Below are positions 55,767-64,000 of a DNA stretch of 64,000 nucleotides, piece after piece. The DNA is taken from NCBI RefSeq assembly GCF_024448895.1, contig NZ_JAMOIC010000004.1:1-64000 (forward strand). The letters run 5' to 3'. How positions within the stretch are numbered: the first letter of the stretch is position 1; the number at the start of each line of letters is the position of its first letter. The notes beneath the pieces were generated by a model. The model searched no databases and was not told the DNA's origin. It saw only the letters and a list, made by a program, of their open reading frames with translations. The DNA is from Stutzerimonas stutzeri (lineage in GTDB: Bacteria > Pseudomonadota > Gammaproteobacteria > Pseudomonadales > Pseudomonadaceae). A program made the position numbers and the translations under genes.

Positions 55767-56717
55767 ATGCACCCCGATGCTCTTGCGACACTCAAGCAGC
55801 ACCTGACCCAGGCGATGACGCCTGTTCCTGATGAAACCCGCCGTTTGTTCCATGGGCGGGGGCGTTGCTGGGCCGGGCTGGAACACGTCACCGTGGACTG
55901 GCTGCAAGGTGTGGTGCTGGTTTCGCTGTTTCGCGAGCCCACTGCGGATGACCTCGACGGGCTGCTGCGGATGTTGTCGGCGCTGACTGAAGAATCGGCA
56001 TGGAGGGCGAGCGGGGCACACACCTTGCTTTTGCAGCACCGCTACCTGCCTGATAGCCGAATGCAGCAACTGCTGGGCGAACCGCTCAATGAATGGCTGA
56101 TCAGCGAAAACGGGTTGCGCTACAAGCTCGATCTGGGCCTCAAGCAGAACAATGGGCTGTTTCTCGACATGCGTTACGGCAGGCGCTGGGTTCAGCAGCA
56201 CGCTCAGGGCAAGCGCGTGCTCAACCTGTTTGCCTATACCTGCGGCTTTTCGGTGGCAGCCATCGCCGGCGGCGCAGAGCATGTGGTGAACCTGGACATG
56301 GCGCGTGCGGCGCTGAGTCGTGGACGCGACAACCACCGGCTCAATGATCATGATCTGAGCCAAGTCAGCTTTCTCGGCCACGAGCTTTTCAAGTCCTGGG
56401 GAAAGGTGAAGAAGACCGGACCCTATGACCTTGTAATCATCGATCCGCCGTCGTTTCAGAAGGGCAGCTTCGCCCTTGATCGCGACTACCAAAAGATTCT
56501 TCGTCGCCTGCCTGAGTTGCTGACGCCCGCCGGGACAGTGCTGGCGTGTATCAATGACCCGGATACCGGTCCGGACTTTCTCATCGATGGGGTTGCTGCA
56601 CAGGCGCCAGCGTTGCGGTTTCACGAACGCCTGGAAAATCCGCCGGAGTTTCCGGATATCAGCGCAGACAGCGGGCTCAAGGCACTGGTGTTTCGGCTCG
56701 TCGCGCCAGCCACCTGA
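55767..56717 (+). CDS. RlmI/RlmK-like class I SAM methyltransferase
   Basis: A 316-aa Rossmann methyltransferase. The SAM motif is VLNLFAYTCGFSVAAIAGGA; the catalytic region is DLVIIDPPSFQKGSF (Asn/Asp-Pro-Pro-like DPPSF, as in m5C/m2G rRNA methyltransferases). An N-terminal PUA-like part is not obvious. RNA base methylation is the likely role, probably of 23S rRNA, but the target is unproved. Shine-Dalgarno is weak. The next genes downstream on the plus strand are none; it converges on csgA. Confidence 0.85.
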   Translation: MHPDALATLKQHLTQAMTPVPDETRRLFHGRGRCWAGLEHVTVDWLQGVVLVSLFREPTADDLDGLLRMLSALTEESAWRASGAHTLLLQHRYLPDSRMQQLLGEPLNEWLISENGLRYKLDLGLKQNNGLFLDMRYGRRWVQQHAQGKRVLNLFAYTCGFSVAAIAGGAEHVVNLDMARAALSRGRDNHRLNDHDLSQVSFLGHELFKSWGKVKKTGPYDLVIIDPPSFQKGSFALDRDYQKILRRLPELLTPAGTVLACINDPDTGPDFLIDGVAAQAPALRFHERLENPPEFPDISADSGLKALVFRLVAPAT

Positions 56718-56782
56718 CAGCCGAGAAGCATTGGCTGCCTGTATCGAGGAGCCCTGTAACGAAGGTTGAACGGGCAACGGCA

Positions 56783-56814
56783 GAAACGAAACTGCCGGCT
56801 CACGGCCGGCAGTC
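56783..56814 (-). terminator. terminator of csgA
   Basis: CTGCCGGC (56792-56799) and GCCGGCAG (56805-56812) form an 8-bp stem; on the minus strand it is followed by TTTCGTTTC. It lies 18 nt past the csgA stop. Confidence 0.75.
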
Positions 56815-56829
56815 GCGATGGGCCGTAAG

Positions 56830-58104
56830 TTAGTGCTGGGTGATGGTCGCTGCGTTGTTGAAACCTGCCTGAGTTATCAGCGCGCTGTTGTCGATACCGC
56901 TCTGAGCAATCAATGCATTGTTTCCGGTGCCGCCCTGTGAAATCCCAGCTGCGAGGTTGTCTCCGTACTGCGAGACGATTGCGCCGTTGTCGTAGCCGAA
57001 CTGGTTGACGTCGGCCAGATTGAAGTCGCCGTCCTGGTCGATGTCGACATTGTTGCTTACACCGCTGCTGGAGCCGGTGATGCGGTTGCTGTCGCCTTCC
57101 TGATGCGCCGCGAGTACGTTGCCGGCGACCGACTGGCTGAAATTCAGCTCGTTGTGTTTGCCCTGCTGACTGGCTTCGGCTTGGTTATAGCCGCCCAGTT
57201 GGTCCACCTTGGCGACCTGGCCGCGCCCGTCCTGGTCGATCACGGCTGCGTTATCGAGGCCGGTCTGGTTGGCTGTAGCCGTGTTGCCATTGCCGCGTTG
57301 CTCCAGGGTTGCCTTGTTCAGGTTGCCCTGCTGATACACGAACCCGTTCTGATTGCTGCCGCGCTGGTTGATGTCCAGCATGTTGTACCTACCGGCTGAG
57401 TACGTGTACGCCTCTTGGTTACGTCCGGTTTGATGCACATCGGCATTGTTCGCAGTGCCGCTTTGCTCAACCTCGGCTACCGAGCCGTTACTCCAGGTCT
57501 GGGCCACCTTGGCAACGTGGTGATCACCCAGTTGCTCGATCAGCGCGCGATCAGTGGAGCTGATTGTCTGGGTGATACCGGCTTCGTTGAAGTTGCCGTC
57601 CTGGTAGAGCGCGGCTTTGCTTCCATAGGCGACCGACTGATAGCTTGAGGCTCGGTTGCCGGCACCATCCTGTTTGGTCAATGCATCGGCGCCGTAGGCT
57701 CCGGTCTGCGTAGTTATGACGGCGTTACCCTGACCACGCTGCCGCTGTTCGGCGCTGCTATCGGCGGTGGCGCTCTGGCTGATGCTCGCGTCGTTGGAGT
57801 GGCCGTACTGCCATTGCACTGAGCTGCTGCGCACGGCGGCCGTCTGGTCGGCGTCTGCCTTGTTGAAGTTGCCGGTCTGAGTCTGCAGGGCAGAGGAGCT
57901 GTAGGAGCTGGTTTGCTCGGTCTTCGCTCCGTTGCCCCACCCGCTCTGCACTTGCTTTGCAGTGCTGGCACTGCCGTAGCGTTGGGTCACTTCTGCACTG
58001 TTATTGACGCCGCTCTGACGTTGTTCGGATGTGTGATCGGCGGCGATCGCCTGTGCGGCGGCGACAGTCAGCAAGGCAGCTACAAGGGGTTTGAGATTGA
58101 ACAT
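56830..58104 (-). CDS. csgA: long curlin CsgA (major curli-type amyloid subunit)
   Basis: A 424-aa secreted protein, nearly three times E. coli CsgA (151 aa). Signal peptide about 1-22 (AAAQAIAADH), then roughly 18-20 imperfect units of the curlin pattern QxGxxNxAxxxQ, for example QTGNFNKADADQ, QYGHSNDASISQ, QSGTANNADVHQ and QQGNLNKATLEQ, down to QAGFNNAATITQH. The repeats are the amyloid-forming stacks. GGAGAAA precedes the ATG. It is the last gene of the curli locus and follows the degenerate csgB. Confidence 0.93.
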   Translation of the reverse strand: MFNLKPLVAALLTVAAAQAIAADHTSEQRQSGVNNSAEVTQRYGSASTAKQVQSGWGNGAKTEQTSSYSSSALQTQTGNFNKADADQTAAVRSSSVQWQYGHSNDASISQSATADSSAEQRQRGQGNAVITTQTGAYGADALTKQDGAGNRASSYQSVAYGSKAALYQDGNFNEAGITQTISSTDRALIEQLGDHHVAKVAQTWSNGSVAEVEQSGTANNADVHQTGRNQEAYTYSAGRYNMLDINQRGSNQNGFVYQQGNLNKATLEQRGNGNTATANQTGLDNAAVIDQDGRGQVAKVDQLGGYNQAEASQQGKHNELNFSQSVAGNVLAAHQEGDSNRITGSSSGVSNNVDIDQDGDFNLADVNQFGYDNGAIVSQYGDNLAAGISQGGTGNNALIAQSGIDNSALITQAGFNNAATITQH

Positions 58105-58162
58105 TGTTGTTTCTCCATGGAATGTTTTCAGCGGTACTTCCTGGTGGTGCTCTATGTCAGCG

Positions 58163-58632
58163 TTACTGGCGACCCAGTACGCTCAGACCCTGGCCATGCT
58201 GCGTACGCGACTGCTATGTCCGGTGCCGGCCTGTTCGATCAGCGCGCTGGTGGGCACGCGATACTGTTCAAAGCGGACGCGGTTGCAGCGCCGATTGAAC
58301 AATCAATTCCTGGTTGTGGTTGCAGTGCTGGACGATGGATGGATCGAGCGCGCGGCCGCTCTGGAGGCTGAGCGCTGCGTGGTCGTTGCCGATCGGGTTG
58401 TTATCGCCAGAGAGGCTGGCGCGGTATTGCGCGACGACGGTGAGATTGCCGGCGGGATACCGCCTTCGGCCAGCGACAATGCGATGAGCCTCGCTCGGCT
58501 GGAATCGACGTCATCGGGCGCCGTATCTTTCGAGGCAGAAAAAAGGCCTGCGGCCCCGAGGGGAGAGTTGTTCAGCGCTACACAAAGCAGTGGCAGCAGT
58601 GCTTTGCGGGCAGTCCTTTGCGCATCGATCAT
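58163..58632 (-). pseudogene. csgB: csgB, minor curlin/nucleator, three frameshifts
   Basis: From ATG 58632 (GGGA 8 nt upstream) the frame gives an N-terminus with a signal-like start and stops without repeats. Curlin sequence continues in other frames: GNLTVVAQYRASLSGDNN...GNDHAALSLQ (frame change near 58452, one base missing), NRVRFEQYRVPTSALIEQAGTG (change near 58286, one base extra), and RTQHGQGLSVLGRQ ending at a stop at 58163 (change near 58207, one base missing). The parts together resemble Pseudomonas CsgB. Either a decayed nucleator or sequencing errors in this stretch; the neighbouring csg genes are intact. Confidence 0.75.
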
Positions 58633-58722
58633 CAGTCATCCCTGTTGAGTCGCGGTAGGTCATCCTGACCTAAACCGCGATTCGACAAATCCATCCTATG
58701 GCTGAAACCGTTTCGTTTGTTC

Positions 58723-59559
58723 CTAGAGCTTGGTCGGCATGGAGAGATATTTCGCCAGTTCCGCCTGGGCGGCTGGCGTGTTCTCCGCAGTCTGCCAAAG
58801 TCGACGGTCCACGCCCTGGGCGATCAGGTGAGCGACCGCTGCCTCGATTGCCGAAAGCACGCAGAGCTGCGCTGGCTCGTTGGTGGTGTATCCCGCTTCG
58901 GCTTCCAGCAACTCCTTGAACTCGATGAACTTGTAGACGTTGGCGCTGCGACCGATGGAGTAGATGGTCTTGGTGGTCATCACGTTGGAAAGCACCTGGC
59001 CGCTGCGAACATCGATGGCGCGCAGATTGACGGTGACCTGATCGACCCGATACTCCTGCGAGACGCCGATACCGAGGTAACGCGCGCCTTGCCCGCCACT
59101 GCGCACGTTGGTCTCGTAGGCAACGATGGCGCCTTCCATGATGATGTTGGCTGCCAACAACGACGGCAGCTCGGTTTGAATGTTCGGCGCCACGTCTGGC
59201 TTGGCCTGGGATGCCCGAATGATCTTGCGTTCGGTCAGCACGTTCTGCAGGCCTTCACGCTCGAGCACGATGAACCAGCCACTGGCTTGCATCGCGTCGA
59301 CCAGCATGCTGGCGGCACCCTGGGTCACGGCGGTGGAAAAGGAGCTGGCCGGGCTTGGCTTGTATTGCCCGGTCTGATCGCGAAAACCATAGACGGCAGC
59401 CACCAGTGGTCCTCGTGGACGGGGCAGGTCGAGCAGATCCTGGTAGGTCGAGGTCCGGGGTGTGAGCGTTGGGGTTTCCTGGTCTGCCGACATCGGCTCG
59501 CGCACCGCGCAGCCCTGTAGAACGACCATCATCCCGATGGTTACCAATAGGCTTCTCAT
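58723..59559 (-). CDS. csgG: CsgG curli secretion channel lipoprotein
   Basis: Outer-membrane nonameric channel for curli subunits. The 278-aa protein has a lipoprotein signal with lipobox LQGC (Cys17), VAVYGFRDQTGQYKP, the ERKIIRASQ and PSLLAANIIMEGAIVAYETNVRSGG segments and YLGIGVSQEYRVDQVTVNLRAIDV, all typical of CsgG. GGGAGC precedes the ATG. It follows csgF by 18 nt. Confidence 0.96.
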   Translation of the reverse strand: MRSLLVTIGMMVVLQGCAVREPMSADQETPTLTPRTSTYQDLLDLPRPRGPLVAAVYGFRDQTGQYKPSPASSFSTAVTQGAASMLVDAMQASGWFIVLEREGLQNVLTERKIIRASQAKPDVAPNIQTELPSLLAANIIMEGAIVAYETNVRSGGQGARYLGIGVSQEYRVDQVTVNLRAIDVRSGQVLSNVMTTKTIYSIGRSANVYKFIEFKELLEAEAGYTTNEPAQLCVLSAIEAAVAHLIAQGVDRRLWQTAENTPAAQAELAKYLSMPTKL

Positions 59560-59577
59560 GGCCTTTTTGCTCCCTGA

Positions 59578-59991
59578 TTAATTCTGACCAATGATGATTT
59601 CGGAGACTTCACCGGTCAGCCGATCGGTGATGCTGACGACGAGGTTGCCAAGGTCATCGTTGATGACGTCGACAACGAAATCGTCAGTGGTAACCGAGCC
59701 GGTCTTGCCGTCCCTTGCGTCTGCGAGCAGATCGGATAAGAGGCGCGACTCTAGTTGGTTGGTAAACCGATCAAGCGTTGAGGTGCCAGTCAACGATGAA
59801 CGATCGATCGCGTCCGGGTCCTTGGTGTCATTCTGTGCTTGCGCGTTGCCGAGCAGCCACGCGCCATTCAGGGGGCTGCCACCAAATGATGGATTGACCG
59901 GGGTGTAGACCAGTTCGGTCGCGCCGAGGCCGGAGCTGAGCAGCAATCCGGCCAGGAAGACGCCGGTGATTTTTTGTTGAGGCCGGTTCAT
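59578..59991 (-). CDS. csgF: CsgF curli assembly factor
   Basis: A 137-aa secreted accessory protein that binds CsgG and places the nucleator at the cell surface. Signal peptide about 1-24 (GLLLSSGLGATELVY), mature N-terminus TELVYTPVNPSFGGSPLNG that plugs the CsgG pore, and C-terminal SITDRLTGEVSEI. Start overlaps the csgE stop by 4 nt. Confidence 0.95.
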   Translation of the reverse strand: MNRPQQKITGVFLAGLLLSSGLGATELVYTPVNPSFGGSPLNGAWLLGNAQAQNDTKDPDAIDRSSLTGTSTLDRFTNQLESRLLSDLLADARDGKTGSVTTDDFVVDVINDDLGNLVVSITDRLTGEVSEIIIGQN

Positions 59992-60371
59992 AACTCATCC
60001 TTCGCAAGGTCAATGGTGTCTTGGAATAATGCTTCGACTTTCCTACGGTTTATCTCTTGCAACACGAAATCCGCCGCTTCATAGGCGGTCTGTTCCATGT
60101 CGCTCACGTTTGGCTGGAGAAAGCGGCGGTACAAAGGCTGATTGTCTTGCTCGACCCAGACCAGAATCCCCCAGCGCGCCGACGGGCGTTCCTTGACCGC
60201 CAGGTTGAAGTCCAGCGAGCTGGTGTCGTTCATGCGTTCGCAAAACTTGCGGTAGAACTCCTGTCCGGAGCGGGAAACCGTGGCATTGGTGATGAAACCC
60301 TGCAGCTCGGCTTCATCGGCAGGGGCCTGATTGCTCAGCAGCAGCGCCAGCATCAGCACCGCGGCTCTCAT
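59988..60371 (-). CDS. csgE: CsgE curli secretion specificity factor
   Basis: A 127-aa periplasmic protein that caps CsgG and gives curli subunit specificity. Signal peptide about 1-18 (LALLLSNQAPA), then ELQGFITNATVSRSGQEFYRKFCERMND and the WGILVWVEQDNQPLYRRFLQP motif. Overlaps csgD and csgF by 4 nt on each side. Confidence 0.94.
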   Translation of the reverse strand: MRAAVLMLALLLSNQAPADEAELQGFITNATVSRSGQEFYRKFCERMNDTSSLDFNLAVKERPSARWGILVWVEQDNQPLYRRFLQPNVSDMEQTAYEAADFVLQEINRRKVEALFQDTIDLAKDEL

Positions 60372-61018
60372 ATGCCGACCTCGCCCACGTGACCCAGTAC
60401 CAGCGAGGCGCCTTGCGCCCGGTTGGAGGCGCCCAGCTTGCCAAGGGCGTTGTGTATATGGCTCTTGATGGTGTGGGTGCTGAGATGCAGGCGCTCGGCG
60501 ATTTCCGAATTGGAAAGCCCCTTGCCGGCCAGCGCGAGGATCTGTTTCTCGCGCACAGACAACTCGTCGATGGCCTGTGAGGCGTGTGTAAGTTGTCGAT
60601 AGCGGGTGAGCAGTTTTTCCATCAGCGCACGGGGCAGCCAGTCGCCGCCTTCGAGGAGCGTGCCGATGCCGCGGCTGAGATTCGCCCGATTGGTGTTTGC
60701 GTAGAACACGCCCTTGATCCAGGGGTGTAGCTCCAGAATGCGGCGTGCCTGGTCAATCTGCACGTTAACCAGCGCCGTGGGTAATTCACGAAGCTGGCGC
60801 AGCAGACGCAGGCATTCAGCGTCGGCGAAACTGCCCACGTCAACCAGTGCAAGATCGGCATCATTCTGGCCAGTGCGGAGGGTATTGCTACGAATCAGGC
60901 GCAGCTGCGGAAGTCCCATCAGAAATTGATGCAAAGAGCTGTCCATTGAATCGCTGTTTGACAGCAGAATTAGACGTGTCGAAGCGGCGACGAGGGCCAC
61001 AGGGGCTTCATCGGTCAT
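60368..61018 (-). CDS. csgD: CsgD-type LuxR regulator
   Basis: A 216-aa regulator with an N-terminal receiver-like domain lacking an obvious phospho-acceptor site (DADLALVDVGSF) and a C-terminal LuxR helix-turn-helix (LSVREKQILALAGKGLSNSEIAERLHLSTHTIKSHIHNALGKL, split). I used the second ATG at 61018, because the AGGA site is at 8 nt from it but only 2 nt from the first ATG (61024). It is first in csgDEFG, in contrast to enterobacteria where csgD leads csgDEFG opposite to csgBAC; here csgB and csgA follow csgG on the same strand. Confidence 0.92.
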   Translation of the reverse strand: MTDEAPVALVAASTRLILLSNSDSMDSSLHQFLMGLPQLRLIRSNTLRTGQNDADLALVDVGSFADAECLRLLRQLRELPTALVNVQIDQARRILELHPWIKGVFYANTNRANLSRGIGTLLEGGDWLPRALMEKLLTRYRQLTHASQAIDELSVREKQILALAGKGLSNSEIAERLHLSTHTIKSHIHNALGKLGASNRAQGASLVLGHVGEVGI

Positions 61019-61267
61019 GTGCATATCCTTTGCTAGTGATGTTTTAATAAGCGCTCAGGCCGAGCTGCACCCAGTACCTCGCCTGGTCTGGCGCTTTGAC
61101 ATTATTGGACAGAAGGTAGTTCAGCCGGGTGACAATAAAAAGTCGATAGTGTGAAGTGGTGGCAGTTTTCCGACGAAATGCAGCGGCGCATGTGCCGATT
61201 CGAAGTGGCAAATACGCTGTGCTGGCCTAGATTTAATCTCCTTTTCGACTCTTCGCGGGCGCAGGCC

Positions 61268-61903
61268 ATGTCTGATCCGGCTTTCTGGTTGGTATTTTTT
61301 TCGGCTGCACTGGCGCTGAATCTGTCGCCAGGCCCAGACCTGCTGTTCATTCTCTCGCGTACGTTATCGGGCGGGCGTCGTGTCGGAATCGCATCGGCTT
61401 TTGGCGTGTGCAGCGGCGCACTCGTTCATGTGGCGGGCGCAGCCCTAGGCATTTCAGCGATTCTGGCAACCTCTGCATTGGCCTTCGCGGTGGTCAAATA
61501 CGTGGGCGCTGCCTACCTGCTGTACCTCGGGATACAAACTTTGCGCTCGGCAGGCGCCCCATCTTCGATTGATGTTCAGACAGCACCTCGAGTCAGCCCA
61601 TGGAAGGCCTATCGGCAAGGCATCCTGGTGGACATCCTCAACCCGAAAGCGGCGATTTTCTTCATGGCGTTTCTGCCACAGTTCATACGCCCGGATCAGG
61701 GCGCGGTTGCGACGCAGCTGCTCGTTCTTGGGGTCCTGGTCGTACTGGTGGCGATTGTGGTGGAGTGCGCCATGGTGTTGCTGGCTGCTCGGGCGAGCTC
61801 GGCATTGCGTGGAAATCGACGCCTGGGCCAGTGGCTGGACCGGCTTATTGGCTCGGTGCTGATTGGTCTGGGTGTCCGCCTTGGGCTCGCCGATCGCGCA
61901 TAG
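61268..61903 (+). CDS. LysE/RhtB-family exporter
   Basis: A 211-aa inner-membrane exporter with about six hydrophobic segments. RhtB-type N-terminus AALALNLSPGPDLLFILSRTLSGGRRVGI, split, and KAYRQGILVDILNPKAAIFFMAFLPQF, split, are the family blocks. Candidates for substrate are homoserine, threonine or other amino acids. The ATG 61268 is used because family members start a few residues before the first membrane segment. It is alone and divergent from csgD. Confidence 0.9.
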   Translation: MSDPAFWLVFFSAALALNLSPGPDLLFILSRTLSGGRRVGIASAFGVCSGALVHVAGAALGISAILATSALAFAVVKYVGAAYLLYLGIQTLRSAGAPSSIDVQTAPRVSPWKAYRQGILVDILNPKAAIFFMAFLPQFIRPDQGAVATQLLVLGVLVVLVAIVVECAMVLLAARASSALRGNRRLGQWLDRLIGSVLIGLGVRLGLADRA

Positions 61904-61994
61904 CTGTTGAGGGAACGTCGGTGAGGGTATCGGTCTGAATGGTATGCGGTGCAGTTTTGATTGCGCATGCCGCGGCATACCCGAAGGAGATTTC

Positions 61995-62459
61995 ATGTCC
62001 CTCTATAGCAAGCACACCACGTCCAATCTGATTCCCTGCGTGCGTTACCGCGATGTTCCTGCAGCGCTGGAATGGCTTTGCAGAGCTTTTGACTTCGAAC
62101 AGCAACGCGTGATTGAAGACGATCAGGTCGGCGTCATCCATGCGCAGCTCAGTTTTGGTAGCGGCATGCTGATGCTCGGCCCCGTCACCGATTCCGCCTA
62201 CGGCAACGAGGTCCGGCAGCCGGATGAGGTGGGCGGCATCTCTACCCAGAGCACCTATGTCATCGTCAACAGTGCGGACGGGCTGTACAACCAGGCGAAG
62301 GCTGCAGGTGCCGAGATCGTCATTGAGTTGAAGGATGAGGATTACGGCGGTCGCAGCTTCAGTTGCCGCGATCTGGAGGGGCATCTGTGGACCTTCGGGA
62401 CGTACGACCCCTGGGCAGAGCCGGTCGCCGAACAGAATGCACCTCGGGAGGAGTTCTGA
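61995..62459 (+). CDS. VOC-superfamily (glyoxalase/bleomycin resistance-like) protein
   Basis: A 154-aa protein of the VOC fold, PhnB-like: [23 protein letters not shown] at the start and [24 protein letters not shown] at the end. A metal-binding role is possible but residues are not those of glyoxalase I. AAGGAG precedes the ATG. Its stop overlaps the start of the next gene (TGATG), so it is cotranslated with the aldo/keto reductase. Confidence 0.88.
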   Translation: MSLYSKHTTSNLIPCVRYRDVPAALEWLCRAFDFEQQRVIEDDQVGVIHAQLSFGSGMLMLGPVTDSAYGNEVRQPDEVGGISTQSTYVIVNSADGLYNQAKAAGAEIVIELKDEDYGGRSFSCRDLEGHLWTFGTYDPWAEPVAEQNAPREEF

Positions 62460-63283
62460 TGCGCAGCTTGAAATTGGCCGACGGTGCGGTTGTTCCGGTG
62501 ATCGGCCAGGGCACCTGGCACATGGGCGAAAATCCTGCCGAGCGCCAGAACGAAGTTGCAGCGCTGCGGCTGGGCATCGAGTTGGGCATGACCCTCATTG
62601 ATACGGCAGAGATGTACGGCGAGGGCGGAGCGGAGGACGTGGTGGGGGAGGCCATCCGCAATCGTCGCGATCGAGTATTTCTGGTGAGCAAGGTCTATCC
62701 CCATAACGCCAGCCGCGCAGGCGTGCCAGAGGCCTGCGAGCGCAGCCTGCGCCGGCTAGGCACCGAGTGCATCGACCTCTATCTGCTGCACTGGCGGGGT
62801 CAGTATCCCCTGGTGGAAACGGTTGAAGCCTTCGAGCGATTGAAGGATCAGGGCAAGATCCGCCGATGGGGGGTATCGAACTTCGATCTGGATGACATGC
62901 ATGAGCTGGGCTCACCTGACTGCGCGACCAATCAGGTGCTCTACAACCCGGCCGAACGAGGAATCGAGTACGACCTGCTGCCTTGGTGTCAGGCGCAGGG
63001 CATGCCGATCATGGCGTACTGTCCGTTGGGGCAGGGCGGCGATCTGTTGCGCAATACGGCTGTCATCAATGTTGCTCGCCGCCATGGCGCACAGCCGGCG
63101 CAGGTCGCTCTGGCGTGGGCGTTGCGCCAGCCCGGTGTGCTGGTGATACCCAAGGCAGCCAGTCCGGCTCATCTGCGTGCGAATGCATCGGCTGCCGATT
63201 TGATGCTCACGGCAGAGGATCTGCAGCTGCTCGACCAGGCATTTCCACCACCGACGGGGCGGCAGGCATTGCAGATGGTGTGA
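62459..63283 (+). CDS. aldo/keto reductase
   Basis: A 274-aa NADPH-dependent oxidoreductase of the AKR fold. Motifs: [21 protein letters not shown] with the catalytic Asp and Tyr, [13 protein letters not shown] with the catalytic Lys, and LYLLHWRG; C-terminal [16 protein letters not shown] binds the cofactor. Substrate unknown. Start overlaps the stop of the VOC gene by one base. Confidence 0.93.
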   Translation: MRSLKLADGAVVPVIGQGTWHMGENPAERQNEVAALRLGIELGMTLIDTAEMYGEGGAEDVVGEAIRNRRDRVFLVSKVYPHNASRAGVPEACERSLRRLGTECIDLYLLHWRGQYPLVETVEAFERLKDQGKIRRWGVSNFDLDDMHELGSPDCATNQVLYNPAERGIEYDLLPWCQAQGMPIMAYCPLGQGGDLLRNTAVINVARRHGAQPAQVALAWALRQPGVLVIPKAASPAHLRANASAADLMLTAEDLQLLDQAFPPPTGRQALQMV

Positions 63284-63361
63284 CATCGTCCTCTAGGGCA
63301 GGGAATGTTTGTCGTGCCGCGGCTGTCAGCTAAGAACGACAGCCATAACGGAGGAACAGAC

Positions 63362-64000
63362 ATGAGTGAATCCAGACTCGTAGGCGCGGTAGTGGTGATC
63401 ACTGGCGCGTCCAGCGGGATAGGCAGAGCCGCCGCGCAGGCATTCGCTCGGCAGGGGGCCCGCTTAGTGCTGGCTGCACGGGACGATGAGGCGTTGCAGG
63501 AAGCGGCGCAGGAGTGCCGGGCGCTGGGCGGCGAAGCCTTGGTGGTGCCGGCCGACATGACACTCAGCGACTCCGTCGAGCAATTGGCTAGCGCCGCCGC
63601 CGAATTCGGTCGGGGTCGCATCGATATCTGGATAAATAACGCGGGTGTGGGAGCGGTCGGCGCATTCGACGAAACACCACTGGATGCCCATGAGCAGGTG
63701 GTCCAAACCGATCTGATCGGCTATCTGCGCGGCGCCCATGTGGTGCTGCCTTACTTCAAGCAGCAGAATGCCGGCATCCTGATCAATACTTTGTCGGTCG
63801 GCAGCTGGGTGCCGCAGCCCTTCGCGGTCGCTTATTCAGCCAGCAAGTTCGGCTTGCGCGGCTTCTCGCATGCTTTGCGCGGCGAACTGGCGCAGTGGCC
63901 CGATATACATGTTTGCGACGTTTATCCTTCGATGGTAGATACCCCAGGCTTCCGCGATGGCGGCAACTACGCAGGCCGCTCGCTGCAGCCGCCGCCACCG
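63362..64000 (+). CDS. SDR-family oxidoreductase, partial at the window edge
   Basis: The reading frame starts with ATG 63362 after GGAGG and runs to the end of the window with no stop. Motifs seen: GASSGIGRAAAQ (cofactor), NNAGVGAVG, Ser in NTLSVGSW, and YSASKFGLRG with the Tyr and Lys. It belongs to the classical short-chain dehydrogenases; substrate unknown. The 3' end is missing, so length cannot be given. Confidence 0.9.
   Translation, partial: MSESRLVGAVVVITGASSGIGRAAAQAFARQGARLVLAARDDEALQEAAQECRALGGEALVVPADMTLSDSVEQLASAAAEFGRGRIDIWINNAGVGAVGAFDETPLDAHEQVVQTDLIGYLRGAHVVLPYFKQQNAGILINTLSVGSWVPQPFAVAYSASKFGLRGFSHALRGELAQWPDIHVCDVYPSMVDTPGFRDGGNYAGRSLQPPPP

Noticed and set aside
55632-56777. 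A 381-codon minus-strand open frame
   Set aside because: It is antisense to the methyltransferase at 55767-56717, which has SAM and DPPSF motifs.
58303-58632. Intact 109-aa secreted protein at the csgB position
   Set aside because: Its C-terminal half is low-complexity Thr/Ser/Ala/Arg, while curlin-type repeats appear in the other frames over the same DNA.

Overview
The window is high-GC chromosomal DNA of a Pseudomonas-type gammaproteobacterium, most likely the Pseudomonas stutzeri (Stutzerimonas) group. This rests on the protein families (EstA autotransporter esterase, FeSOD of 193 aa, Pseudomonas-type 188 aa dCTP deaminase, gcl-hyi-glxR-glycerate kinase-pykA order, OsmC-YcaO fusion) and on dispersed Pseudomonas REP elements of the GTAGGAGCGAGCTTGCTCGCGAT type. 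It is not a mobile island. I saw no tRNA, rRNA, transposase, integrase or CRISPR array. The last gene runs off the 3' edge.

Layout. 1-9200: cold-shock protein, dcd, sodB, the argO/argP pair, a coiled-coil membrane protein, estA and a GGDEF cyclase. 9200-14050: pncB with a 59-aa zinc-ribbon protein, a 58-aa KGG stress protein, flavohaemoglobin hmp with an ANR/DNR-like box upstream, a DUF2188 protein and a urea transporter. 14100-21030: a full glyoxylate-to-pyruvate route (gcl, hyi, glxR, glycerate kinase, pykA) with a divergent LysR regulator. 22050-25300: periplasmic hydroxyisourate hydrolase and a GlcG-like protein, divergent from a heavy-metal/HprRS-type two-component system. 25380-28280: xthA, a DUF2946 protein and a PepSY membrane protein. 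28670-35900: two paralogous GAF-EAL phosphodiesterases flanking a three-gene DHA2-type tripartite efflux operon; the second paralogue is frameshifted.

36130-48550: DUF2383 protein, AraC regulator, OsmC-YcaO fusion, secreted SGNH hydrolase, an operon joining a double-domain KaiC-like ATPase to a hybrid histidine kinase with an N-terminal pseudo-receiver, an AarF/ABC1 kinase, an SDR and a WecG/TagA glycosyltransferase. 49280-52430: a reactive-sulfur operon (ETHE1-type persulfide dioxygenase, BigR-type ArsR sensor, PmpAB, TauE). 52530-54560: topB preceded by a canonical LexA box. 54570-56720: azlCD and an RlmI-like methyltransferase. 56830-61020: curli locus csgDEFG, a broken csgB and an unusually long curlin CsgA. 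61270-64000: LysE exporter, VOC protein, aldo/keto reductase and a partial SDR.

The observations I rate highest are the KaiC plus pseudo-receiver kinase operon, the LexA box in front of topB, the triple-frameshifted csgB beside a 424-aa curlin, the frameshifted GAF-EAL copy, the HiuH/HprRS-like cluster, and the palindrome in front of bigR.
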